A DNA stretch of 64,000 nt, from positions 7,109,275-7,173,274 of the forward strand of contig OZ014418.1 in assembly GCA_963965975.1 (NCBI GenBank). The letters are read 5' to 3'. The translations under genes and the position numbers were made by a program. This DNA is from Xestospongia bergquistia (taxonomy: Eukaryota > Porifera > Demospongiae > Haplosclerida > Petrosiidae). Each line of letters begins with the position of its first letter. Within the stretch, counting starts at the first letter, position 1. Of the stretch, positions 25,940 through 42,598 are shown one piece after another. The notes below the pieces were generated by a model, which worked only from the letters and a program-made list of their open reading frames with translations, made no database searches and had not been told where the DNA came from.

Positions 25940-28772
25940 ATGACTACAGAAGAGTTAAAAAAGACTAACCACGTGGAACCATTGCCATATGAAATGTCCT
26001 CAGAGAAAGAAAATTGGGAGAAAAAGGCGGTCCTTTTATTAACAGGTGAAAGTCAAGTCACTCACAGGCCTATTTTTACTGAAGATTCAAAGTGAGATTA
26101 CATGTGACAATAAAATCACAAAACTATTTAACATATAATTTTCAATTATAGATATGTCCTGGTGATATGTGGGAGGAAAGTGAAAGTGTACGCAAGGGAG
26201 ACAGGAGAACTGGTAGATGAGTTATGTTACCACTCAGATCAAATAACTCATCTTGCATTGGGAGAAAGGCAATCAATGAAGGTACATTGATTTTGGCACT
26301 TTGATTTTTTTTACAGGAGACACTTTGCAGGTTTATACCTCATCTCTTGATGGATATATTGGAGTCTGGGACTATACTGATGGTGGTTTGTTAAAGGTGA
26401 ATGAATGGATGGTTTAATGGATGATAATTATTTTCTGTTAATTTCCCATTCAGACAATTGATTTTGGTCGACCAATTCTTCACTTTGCACTTCGACCAGG
26501 ACAGGGTGACCCCTCTCTTTTTATAGTCATTAATGGAATTAAGACTAATTCTAGTAAGCTCCACCCATATATCTGCAGGTATAATCCATTACATCATAGG
26601 CTCTGTCGTTGGTTTATCTGGTAATGTTCTCACTAATAGACTGATACAATCTTCGCTGGTACAGCTGGTTGATGAAACCACACCCATTTTGTCTCTGAAG
26701 GAAAAGTTAAAGGAAATAATGTTTAGTTTTGACGTATGTAGGCTGGATGTGATGAATGGATGCATAACATAATAAATGGATGTGTGATCTAGTGGTAAAT
26801 GGATACATGATGTGACAAATGGACACATGGTCTAGTGTCAAATGGATTCATGGTCTAGTGGGAAATAGATGCATGATATTATTAATGGATGTATGATGTA
26901 TATTAATGGATGTATCATTAATCATTTATTATTGACAGGGTCAGTATTTAATCACATACCATGAACAATATCTTTATATATGTCACATAGATAGAGAAGA
27001 TATTAACAAGTAAGTAATTTATATAATTATAATAAAATAGTCTTTAAAATGTTGCAGATATTTCAATAAATATCCTATCACAGCTTGTGTTTGTCATCCT
27101 ACTGAACATTGTATAGCTACTGGTACTGATATTGGAGAGATTTATTTATGGTAAGGGTGAAACTCCACCTATAGGTGTGGTCTATCAGTACTATTATAAT
27201 GTACTTTGCTTAATATGCTCTTTTTTTAGGTACGAGTATGGCAAGGGGGAGGAGTCTGTTGTCACAAAAACCAAACTACATTGGCACGCTCATGCTGTGG
27301 GTGATTTAAGTTTTTCTACTGATGGTACTTATCTTCTTTCTGGTGGAGAGGAAGCTGTTCTTGTTTTATGGCAACTGCCAAAGGAAACTAAACACTTCCG
27401 ACCTCGACTTGGTGCTCCTATAGTAGGTGTGGCTTGTTCCCATGGAGACAGGACATTTGCAGTCAGTTTGGCAAATAATGGTAATAATACTTGTGAGAAT
27501 TAATTAACATAATAGATAAGATTATTAATTAATGTAAATTATTGTTTCTTTTGTTAGCTATACATTTAGTATCTGGACTCAGTAATGAAGTGGATCGTAC
27601 ACTTGTCTCATTGTACCATGCCCTCCTGGGACTGAATAGTGTCAAACAAGTCAAGACAGGACTTGTTTATAATCCACTTACACATTGTTTAGTTTTAAAT
27701 GGTCTACCAGGTCATTTGCAGTTTTTTGATGTGAAATTACTAAAAGTGAAGAATCAGGTACTATTTGTAACTATGTATGGAATACTTACTCTCTCTCTCT
27801 CACACACACACACACACAGTTAGAAATTGTTCCTCAAAATTACGTGTCACGTTCTGATGATATAGCTATAGTACCTACAACTATAGATTTTGTTGCATTT
27901 TCATCATCTGGTCTTTGGATGGCCACAGTATGTCAGAATGAATTGTAAACTAACAAATTAAATATAGTAATATTAAAATTAATCATAGGAGTTTAAAATG
28001 TCCTCTTGAAAAGTCAAACTTTATTCTATTCACTAATGATCTCTTTGTTTGTATAGTTAGAAAGATGGGACACTAAAGTATTATCTCCGGTATGCAGATT
28101 GAAGTTCTGGTTTTTTGATACCAAACAGCAAAGGTTTCTAAAACATCATTGTCAATTATATTTTAAAATACAATAGATATATATTGAATACAACTGTTGA
28201 TCCACCTCATCAAGATCGAGTGACTAGTCTTATTTTCAGACCCATACCAAGGAATGAGTTTGAGTCTGTTAAACAGACTGGATTAGAGTTTGTGCACAGT
28301 AATTCTGAACTAGTTATCACAACTAGCTTAGATGGAAAGTTTAAGGTTTGTTTGTTTCATGCCTACACTTCCATTCCAGTAAATGTCATGCATAGGTTTG
28401 GGTCTCTGGACAAGATGCAAAAATCCATTCTCAAAATGGACAGACAGCTTGGTCTTGTTATTCCACAAGCTATTATCATAATCTTCCCTGTTGTGGGTGT
28501 GGCTTCAGTGAGGATGGGTCTCTAATAGCAATAAATTTTGAAAAAGTCAGTCATTAAAATTAACAGTGTTTATTTTATTATTATTATTATTATTATTATT
28601 AGTATATCACATTATGGGACCCAATAACATTAGAACTGCGACAGGTTTTTAGCAGCCCTGTACCAAATGTTTGCTTCACGTAAGTATCATGTGACTAGCA
28701 TGTGATCATATAAATATGTCATGTGATTAATGTACTGTATTATGTGTCTTGTGTTTACACTCTTGCATTATA

Positions 28773-28813
<41 letters not shown>

Positions 28814-29142
28814 CCTGTCATGTGATTATCATATTCTTATCACATGACGTAGGTCTGTGTCTTTTGGACATTGTGATACTTCCCATTATATAATTGCTAC
28901 GTCTCATCATCATGTACATGTGTGGAACCTCCTCAGTTGCCATGGTAACCACTAATCTTGCACTAATACTAACTAATGTGTTGGTTACTCTAGTTGAATG
29001 GATTGTACCCACGTCTGCTGATATCATGGTAACTGATCCATACTCAAGTAATGTTGCTGTCTTTTCTTCTTTTACTACCTCTACTTCCAGCTCCACCCAC
29101 TGTAAGCTAGGTAACATATAATTCATTCTCTGTCTGTCTCTC

Positions 29143-29187
<45 letters not shown>

Positions 29188-30227
29188 GCAGTAATTGTTT
29201 TTTCTCCACTGTCTTCAACTCCAGTTGCTATTTTTAAAAATATTTCCTCGTCACCTGTTGAGTCAGCCATTTTTTTACCAATTCAAAAAGGCAACATGTT
29301 TACATCTCAACTTTTCTTTATGGATCAGAAACAGGTAACAATCACTTGTAAGTTGTTATGTCAAACTTCTTCTTTAGTTACTCTATACAGTAACAAGTCC
29401 AAGTAATTTGCACTCATACGAAGTGCACAAGGTAAGTAAATCTCTCTCTCTCTCTCTTGCCACATACATTTTGATACAGAAATCTTTTTTTTTTTTACTA
29501 GAGAATTGATCTTACTGATGCAGATGAGTCCAAGAAGTTATTTAATGAATTATTTGGTGATCACACACTGAAAAGTAGTATTCACACACCATTTCTAAAT
29601 AATTGACACCTTTTTTATTTTTAGCAGCTGAATCAAAACCTGTTCAACCAGTAATACCAGTTAATCATACTACAGACAAGGTATGTATGTAATAGATGTT
29701 GTAGAAAGATATGTCTGGAATAGAACCATGTCTTCTTTATTTGTTGAATGATGGCTCTCATTGTCAATACGCTAGACATTCTATTGCCATAGTAAATGAA
29801 TGTTTCTTTATTAGTATTTGTTTCTCTGTGTCAATATAAATTATCATAAGTTAGGGAGATGTTGCTTGGTACTTTTCCTTAGGGTCTTACAGCACCTCCC
29901 CATGTCCTACCCCCAATGAGTATCTACTCGAAGACATACCTCATGTCTCTTCTACCAGGAACAAAGGCAGCAACACAGTAAGTGGGAATAATTCAAACTG
30001 TCTTAGTTTATAATATATATAGTATTTCTGAAAATCCATCATTAAAACAAGAAGAAAGTGAGGATGAAATGAAGGATTTATCAGATGATGAGACTCCCAG
30101 AACACACATGTCTCACTTGGAAACTCCTATTATAAAAACAGACATTGACGAGAAAAGGAGAACTAATCCTCATGTTGGTAAATATGACTGGTTGATTGAG
30201 TTTTTTAGAACGGAATTACTAAATTAG
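25940..30227 (+). CDS. WDR75: WD repeat-containing protein 75 (U3 snoRNP / UTP17 homologue)
   Basis: Twenty-two exons join in phase into 875 codons: 25940-26091, 26152-26281, 26331-26396, 26454-26553, 26579-26733, 26939-27009, 27058-27150, 27230-27480, 27558-27757, 27820-27927, 28057-28133, 28177-28345, 28396-28545, 28603-28679, 28853-28944, 28994-29101, 29192-29334, 29378-29431, 29502-29577, 29625-29680, 29883-29977, 30023-30227. The order of WD40 blades matches animal WDR75: YTSSLDGYIGVWDYTDG, then CHPTEHCIATGTDIGEIYLW, HWHAHAVGDLSFSTDGTYLL, LLSGGEEAVLVLWQ, and FSEDGSLIAINFEK. The acidic tail (EESEDEMKDLSDDE) and final YDWL also match. WDR75 belongs to the t-UTP part of the small-subunit processome in the nucleolus, needed for pre-rRNA transcription and processing. 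Introns are as short as 43 nt. AATAAA lies about 50 bp past the stop. Confidence 0.95.
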
Positions 30228-30572
30228 GTTGTACTGATGTCTTGTTAATAATTACATATGAAAATACTGTACAATAAAATAATATGATATGTTCTATTAT
30301 TATACAAATGTACTATGATGTCATACTGCATGTTCTATTATTATACAAATATACTATGATGTCATACTGCATGATCCAAAAATAAAATGTAACTATAGTG
30401 TTACCAGCTGACATGAAGTTTTGATTGACTCAGCTTGTTCCTTTTGAATAGAAAATATAATTGTCATAGAACAATATTTTCTATATTGTAATGAATTTAC
30501 AAGTAAATGTGATATAATACATATATTGGTATATGTGACATATCACATGATGATACATGACATATCATTTAA

Positions 30573-30830
30573 ACATGTGATTGATCACACGATACAATAC
30601 ACATGACATCACATGATACATGATGTATCACGTGATACACATAACAGTACATGTGATTGATCACATGATACAATACACATGACATCACATGATACATGAT
30701 ATATCATGTGATACACATAACAGTACATGTGATTGATTACATGATACAATACACATGACATCACATGATACATGATATATCATGTGATACACATAACAGT
30801 ACATGTGATTGATCACATGATACATGAACA
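30573..30830. repeat. 76-bp tandem repeat built of nested palindromes
   Basis: Copies start at 30573, 30649, 30725 and 30801 (the last one partial), a 76-bp period. Each contains overlapping inverted repeats based on tcacatga/tcatgtga, for example catgtgattgatcacatg and tgatatatcatgtgata, so single strands would fold into strong hairpins. The array lies between the convergent 3' ends of WDR75 and the coiled-coil gene and touches the last codons of the latter. Confidence 0.95.
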
Positions 30831-31865
30831 TAACTTTTCTGCACATACAGCTCTTACTTGTAACTCATCATTGTTTGATTGAAGTGATTCCATCATACTG
30901 TCCAACAGACGAGAGAACTCCTGAGTTCTTGCCTTGTTTTCTTCTCTTGCCTGTTGCCACATACTAATATCATGTGATATTGGCTCGCCAGTAAGAGCTA
31001 AAGAGAAAACAATATTTAAATATAACCTACTCTTAAAATTACCATCACGTTGAGCACTTTCAATAACCATTAGTAACCTTTCTCTGTGTAAAATAATTCA
31101 AGTAAGTTTTTAAAATGGTAGAACGACTAACTTGTCAAAAATTGCTCGATCAAGTTGAGATTGTAGTTCAGAGAGACAGATGTCTTTCTCTTTCAATTGA
31201 GCTAAGTGGAGCAAAATGATATAATTTACTGACAGAGGTTATATAATCTTACCTTCTTTGTTCCTGACGTCTTCTTTTAGTATGTTTACAGTTATATTTG
31301 ATTCTTCAAGTTTTTCACAGACATCTTGCAAATCTTTTTTGTGTTTTTCTTCTGATTCTGAGAGTTTCATCTGTAAGTCATCAACGCTCTTCACAAGTTG
31401 TTGGTGCTGTTTTCTTAGTTCACTAAAACTAAGGTTACTACTGCAGGGAGGGGTTAAAATTTTAAGGTATAATCGTGTTGCACTCAATATAATTATGACA
31501 CACCTTATTTTTGATGATTTAGAAGAAGCCTTTTCATTTTTTGTAGCAGAACTGGTCTTCGATAAAGTAAAACGTCCTAGAGCTTTCTTCGGAGGTGTAG
31601 CACCAGTGGGTGGAGTTAACGCTGTTTTTGGAGGTTTTGGTGGACGAGGTAACGTAGAGGATTTTGACTCAAATGTAGTTAAATGAGGTTTGATTTTTGG
31701 TGCCATACACTCAGCATCTTTGGCTCTTGAGGAGGAAGAGTGAGTTGATGGTCGAGAGAGATGAGTAAGAAAACCTTTCTTCTTTTTAGTTTTACTGGAT
31801 GCTGATAAGCTATCTTGAGAAGAACACTTTGAAAGACCCGAACTAACACTAGAAGAAGAATTCAT
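30813..31865 (-). CDS. Coiled-coil protein with basic Ser-rich N-terminus
   Basis: Five minus-strand exons join in phase into 281 codons: 31504-31865, 31253-31440, 31132-31201, 31043-31083, 30813-30997. Residues 1-120 are disordered, basic and rich in Ser, Lys and Pro (for example KTKKKKGFLTHLSR and PRPPKPPKTALTPP). Residues of about 125-215 form a strong heptad coiled coil (SELRKQHQQLVKSVDDLQMK, then EEKHKKDLQDVCEKLEES), followed by a helical ISMWQQAREENKARTQEFSR segment. The architecture recalls microtubule- or kinetochore-associated adaptors, but I cannot name the family. The last exon reads through a good donor-like gtaaga before its stop, so an alternative 3' end is possible. It is divergent from glycogen phosphorylase, with 196 bp between start codons. 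Confidence 0.75.
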
Positions 31866-32061
31866 GCTTTCCCTTGTTTACACCTTTATAGATGGGGAGT
31901 GTCTATTTGATTTATTATCATTTCCCGGTTCCTCCTACTGAGCATGCTCAAACCTTTCATTAATATTGATATTAGATAACAGGAAAAGAAGCTCTATATA
32001 TAGGTGGATGTGAAAATCTTATTTCACAGTTATCAATTGCATTATCTTAATCATCTTTTTA
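31866..32061. promoter_or_regulatory. Divergent promoter region, coiled-coil gene / glycogen phosphorylase
   Basis: 196 bp separate the two oppositely oriented start codons. The interval contains ctctatatataggtgg (about 31990), a TATA-like element about 70 bp before the glycogen phosphorylase ATG. A shared promoter is inferred from the spacing. Confidence 0.5.
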
Positions 32062-36666
<4,605 letters not shown>

Positions 36667-36871
36667 ATGTGACAGGCAATATGACTCCTGTTATTAAGAG
36701 TTATTAACAGTTATTAATTAGCAATGATCATTAGGGTTATTATAGTAGTCTTTTATAAGATTATTTTTGTCATTTTGAATGATGATACAGACCACGTGGC
36801 TGTAGTATACGGACTTACCTCACATTGTATTACTGTATGCATAGAAGTTGCTGTATATTCACTGGACAGAG

Positions 36872-38646
36872 ATGACATTCATGCAGTTTTCCTTTTTTAT
36901 TCTTCTAACATTGTATCGATCTGGAATTGCTGGTACAATACAATGGATTAGAACTGCTCAGGGCACACAAGACCGGCTGTCTCCACAAGCAAACCTTACC
37001 TTTAGTAAAGACTTTCTTTCCAATGTTACAGTGACCATTGATAGGTAATGGAGAAATACACAGAGAGTTAAATACATATAGAATATCTCATTATGTAGAT
37101 CAATGACATATCAAACTATTATTGGCTTTGGTGGTGCATTTACAGATTCTTCATCTTACGTCTTTTCCAAGCTAAACTCCACCCATCAATCAACTATATT
37201 AGACATGTATTTCTCTGATAGAGGTCTACGCTATAATATGGCACGCCTCCCAATTGGGTCATGTGATTTTTCAGTCACGCACTATACGTATGATGACACA
37301 GCAGGTGACACAAATTTATCTCATTTTACAATTGATCATGATAAAACACAGATTATACCATTTATACAAGAAGCTATGGCTACACTCAAAAAATGGAGTA
37401 ATGACTCTTTAAATATTGTTGCTTCACCTTGGAGTCCCCCTGCCTGGATGAAAAAGTTAAATGATGCATATTGTCCTTTATACTGTGTGGACTGCACATT
37501 GAAAGATGAGTACCAGCAAACATGGGCAGACTATTTCTCAAAATTCATATCAGCCTATCAAGACATAGGCATTTCAATTTGGGGAGTTACTGTACAAAAT
37601 GAGCCAGGGACTTGTCCTTTAGTTTATGAGGGAATGCATTTTACTGCAGAAACAGAACGTGATTATATTAGAGACTATTTAGGTCCAACGTTGAAGAGAG
37701 ATCATCCTGACATCAAATTGTTGATGTATGATCATAATAAAGATCATATAGTGAAGTGGTCTAATACTGTATACTCAGACAAGGTAACTTCTCAATTTGT
37801 GTGGGGTACTGCGGTACACTGGTATAGCGGAGATGACTTTGATAATCTTGAATCAGCTCATATCTTATATCCAGATAAACCAATCTTAGCTACAGAAGCT
37901 ACAGTGGCTCGAGAAAAAGATCCTGAAAACCCAACTTGGTCTTATGGAGAGCATTATGCTCATGATATTATTGGTGATATGAATAATTGGGTCGTGGGTT
38001 TTATTGATTGGAACCTCTTATTGGATCGATATGGGGGTCCTAATCATGCTGGACCTGGTGAGTGTCAGGATTTGATCAAATGTGGAAGTGATGCTATGAT
38101 ACTGGCTGATCTAGACAAACAGATTCTTTATCCTCAAATATTCTATTACTACGTAGGTCATATTAGGTGAGTTAATTAAATTATTCATTAATTGTTCCTA
38201 TTTAAGTGAATTCAAAAAAATTAAGAAATTACCATAGCAACAATTTTAATTTCCATGTGTAATTGGCAAGTTTTAAAACTGACTATAATTATATATATAT
38301 ATATATAATATCATTAATATATATTATACAGTGTACATGTGTATTATAATATATTAATCATAGCATATATTTGTTCCATGTAAATTTATCTACATATATT
38401 ATGATTACTTTTTCCTATAGTAAATATACTCCTCGTGGTTCACTGAGAATTTATAACAAGGCTTTTGGGAATAGCTTGGAATGTACAGCATTTTTAACAC
38501 CAGACAAGCAGGTTGTCGTGGTTGTAATGAACACTAGTGACCAACCAATCACATTTAAACTGATTGATACTGTCAATAGCGGAAATATACAAGCTGTGAA
38601 AATAACTGCCTTGGCTCACAGCATACAAACTTTTATTTATTCTTAA
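36872..38646 (+). CDS. GBA: Glucosylceramidase (acid beta-glucosidase, GH30)
   Basis: Three exons (36872-37044, 37099-38166, 38421-38646) give 488 codons. The enzyme hydrolyses glucosylceramide to glucose and ceramide in lysosomes. The ATG at 36872 gives a plausible signal peptide (MTFMQFSFFILLTLYRSGIA). The GH30 core is clear: TIIGFGGAFTDSS, YNMARLPIGSCDFS, VASPWSPPAWMK. The acid/base Glu is in TVQNEPGTC (about residue 226) and the nucleophile Glu in ILATEATV (about residue 324). The C-terminal beta-domain ends KQVVVVVMNTSDQPIT. The usual Cys-rich start of mature GBA is not in this frame; see findings. The gene lies 205 bp after PYG and 115 bp before MAP10. Confidence 0.92.
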
Positions 38647-38761
38647 GTTTGCATTATTTCTATCAATTGTGTTGTTAATATATTCATGATTATTATAATT
38701 ATTAATAATTATTATTAAACAAGTCGTCATTATTTCGTAACCTTGGCAACTGATCAACAAG

Positions 38762-41316
38762 ATGGCAGATACTAAAGAAGACTGTGTGTTTAACTTCAAA
38801 TTTTTTGTTAAAGAAGTTGATTATGTCGATATTTTGAATACAACTCGAGATATTAGTAATCCTTTAATTGTAGGTGTTCGACTGCTTGACTTTCCGACCA
38901 TTCTTATATACCCAGAATTAATTTCAAATGATAGGTAGGTCAAAAAAGGAACATACAAACATGATATCTCTTATATAGGAGACACTCTAAGATAATTATA
39001 CCCTCTGTAATGGGGACGCTTAATCTAGTCCTATATTAAAATAGGTATAGTTAAGTTAGTTTGGTATAATATAATTATTAATAATCAACTTGTCTAATAG
39101 TCTGGCATTGTCACCCAGACTACCTTATTACATAGAGGACATTACATTAGGCACTCAGTAAATATAAATTCAACTACAGATTTTATTTTTATTCCAGCTG
39201 CAGTTTACTGTACAATTATCCTCGTGGAAAATCGTGCAAATTTATAATGACTAAAGATCAATTCATCAAATTGTTAAAGACAACATCACAATCTATTCAA
39301 GTATGTCTAGCAAACAGATCACATGACTCACTTCATGTACAAGCACATGGCATATTGAATGACACTAAAACATGGTGTCTAAATGTTGAGTCAGTTAAAC
39401 CTGTTGATAATGACATACCTTATTTGGTTGTTGATAAGACATACTTGGTACCAGTTTTTGGAAATAATGATGCCACACCCACTCAAGGTCATATTATACT
39501 TAGGATCAGAGTTGACCTAAGTATTGTTAATGCATCTTCAGTAATAAATAGTGGTACTGAATCTACTCCTGGACACGTTACTGAGTGTGTCACTGAAAAG
39601 AGGAATTTTTTTGAGCGTTTTGTTGTTGAATCTACTGCGATTGGCCAATTAACATCTCATGACAAAAGATTTGAAAAAGGTATGTATGAATGGACAAATG
39701 AATGAAGAGAATGGATACATATACTTAATTAAATGGACAGATAAAATAGACAAGAAGCTATAAATGGACAAATATAATGATTTAATGAACATGGTAGAAC
39801 AATCATAAAAAGTCAACAAAGAATTACCTTATTTTTAACTACAGATGCTGCATCATCAAATACTGGGCTCTCTCTAGCAGACTACCTTCCCAATGTCTGG
39901 TTTCCACCTCCATTGCATTTTACTACACACAGTATAAGTACTACATCATTAAAATCTCTCTGCAAACAAGAAGATGGAGAGAGAGATCACAGCAAGATAA
40001 AGTCAGAAACATCAGTACATTGGAGTGCAGTGTTAAATCAAAACATTAATAGTTGGCCTTGGAAAGGGTTTCAGCCAAACTTGTGTCCACAAACTGGTCA
40101 GTTTTGTGAAACAAGCTTGCCATCTAACCCTAGTCCTGCTACCTTGGCCAATCCAGTAACAACAATGACTGACTTTCCAGTATTATCTGCTTTATTCAAT
40201 GAAGTAATAGCATTACAAAATGTTATTCAAGGAGCTAAACAAACTCAAGTTGAAGTCTGTCATCAAGGAATTCAGACTGAGTGTGAGGAGATTAAAGAGA
40301 AGGTAGTTGAAGTGCAGCGACAACCTGTTTTATCTAAAGATTCCCCTACAAAGTTCATTCGTTCTTGTTGTAATCAACATCATAGTATAAATGATAGGAT
40401 TGTACCTAATGATCAATCATTAGTGTATTCTCCTGACATTAAACACAAAATTAAAGATGCCAATGAGCAAATAAGGAAGACTAGAGTCAAAACAAAGAAA
40501 GAAAGAAAACTATCAGTTAAGTGTGAAAGAGATGTCCTTAAAAATACAATAAAAACAAGAGAAAGAACTGTTCCTGTTAGAGAAAGAAAAAACAGAGTTA
40601 AGAAGAAAGAGACACAAGTTCTTTTAAATAACATTAAGGATGACTTAAAAGATCCAGAGAGCATAGTAATCCCTTCTAAAAACAATGTTACTTCACCAGT
40701 GAGTCCAGTAAGTGAACAAACCTCTGATATGATGCAGTTGACACTATTCACTCAACAATCACCATTCTACTCTGGATCTGAAGAATGTAAAGTTAACACT
40801 CCAGCACAAGAAAACCAACTCAATAGACAAACTCCATCACTCTCTTCCTCACTCATTGATAATATCAGTGAGAGTCAAGAGAAACCTGCATTTTTCCCAC
40901 ATCCTATCATAATCTCTCCTTCCTCACCTTCTCTCTCATCACCCAGTGGCTCATCTTCCCCATTACAACTCAAACCTCATATCTCACAGACTCTACAAAC
41001 CAGTATGGGAAGCAATGAACTGCTAGCAACTAAACAAACATTTCTTAATCCAAGCAGGTTGGGACAAAAAGTCTATCTAGCAACTTCTTTACAAAGTCTT
41101 GGGCAAATCAGCACTGACCAAGGTGAAGAGGAACATGTAAATCCAACTGTAGTTGGTCACCAGATAGAATCTTTGTCAAGTGAAAAAAACACTAACTCAG
41201 AACTTGATATTGAGTGTCTGTCTCCAGGTGTAAATGAAGATTTTGAGGAGTATACTTACCAATATTCAGATGACTTTGAATCTGATAGAGATGACAACAG
41301 TAATGACAGCATTTAA
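38762..41316 (+). CDS. MAP10: Microtubule-associated protein 10-like
   Basis: Three exons (38762-38934, 39198-39679, 39845-41316) give 708 codons. The N-terminus contains VGVRLLDFPTILIYPE and YNYPRGKSCKFIM, matching the characteristic LLDFP...LVYP and GRGKSC signature of MAP10 (MTR120). Further on, DYLPNVWFPPPLHF matches the PPPLYY-type motif, and DFPVLSALFNEVIAL matches the conserved LPLLNALL helix. The rest is long, disordered, basic (KKERKLSVKCERD) and Ser/Pro-rich, ending in acidic EEYTYQYSDDFESD. Human MAP10 binds and stabilises microtubules at the spindle and midbody. Assignment rests on several short motifs in the right order; overall similarity is low. The gene converges on the START gene with 189 bp between stop codons. 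Confidence 0.8.
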
Positions 41317-41505
41317 TTTTAATTAACTAAAACATTTTTTTTGTTAATTCAAAATAATAATAATAATGAATATATAGAGGATTCTTTTTATAAGTGACAT
41401 ATCACGCAAATTTAAAAATAAATATGTAAAAAACAAGGTCAAAGGTGAAACAATATCATAGAGAAAAAGACATAACAATTATTCTGAGTTGACAACATTG
41501 TTCTG

Positions 41506-42565
41506 CTATTTAGATGTCCACGAACTAAAGCTAGGAAAGTTTTGTGCGACATTGTTTTCTCTTTGAGCTTTTAAGCTTGATTCTGGCTTAACAATTATTG
41601 GTTTCTGTTTCGGATCGTCTTTCTCATCTTGAGATGATTTGAGTGGATCTGTTGAAACTATACCACTGTTCTGAGTGACATGAACAGTACTGTCTGCAAC
41701 ATCATTTGGAGTGACGTGAGAAGTCCCATTTGATGCACCACTCTGGACCTGGTGATCAGGACTAGTTTGTAAAGTATGAAGATCAGGCAATGAATTTGTA
41801 TAGAGACGAGATCGAATTTGCTCAGAAACTTGGGATTGAGTCTGGGACTCAGAAACATGGGATTGCGTCTGTGGATAGATGTCTTCCAGAGGTTGATCAA
41901 GTGGTCTCTGCTCACTACTAACAAAAACTGTGGCATTTTCATGTAAAGATTTATCAATATCACAGCCAACATTGCCTATTTGCTTTTTAGTACACATCTC
42001 TTCATCAATATCATCAGTAGTCTTAGGAATATCAGTATAACGTCTGGTAGAGTGACTGCTTTCAACACTACTTGTTGTCGTTGAAACACTTAATGATTTA
42101 ACACGATTTTTATGTTTCCTCTCAGCTATCCATGGGTAAAGCTCATGTGTACTACTTACATCAGTTGATTTATTTAACTCATTAAAATTTTTACCCATAT
42201 AATCAGTCATAGGTGTTGCTTCCTCATAGTAATTACTTTGAGGAACATAGGAAGATGCATGTTGTAGACGTAGTGAATTAGATGGAGAGTAGGAAATATT
42301 AAGAGGTACTTTGCGTGCAGTAAGTTTCTTTCTAATGTGAGCTATTGCCATGGGTTGTCGACGTAGTCCTCTGTTTAATATAATTGCAGGGACATCCTTT
42401 AAATCCAACTATAAGAGAAGTATTAAATAATGTGTGTGTGTGTGTGTGTGTGTGTGACAAACTTACATGAGCTAAATAACTGATTAATGTGGAACACTCA
42501 GTGTCTTTGTATTTTTCAACCACCCAGCCACTACCTGGTTTTATCTGAGAGAAATGTGAATGTTA

Positions 42566-42598
<33 letters not shown>

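Noticed and set aside
40413-40751. Antisense ORF of 112 codons inside MAP10
   Set aside because: It is a shadow of the biased Lys/Glu/Thr-rich coding region of MAP10 exon 3.
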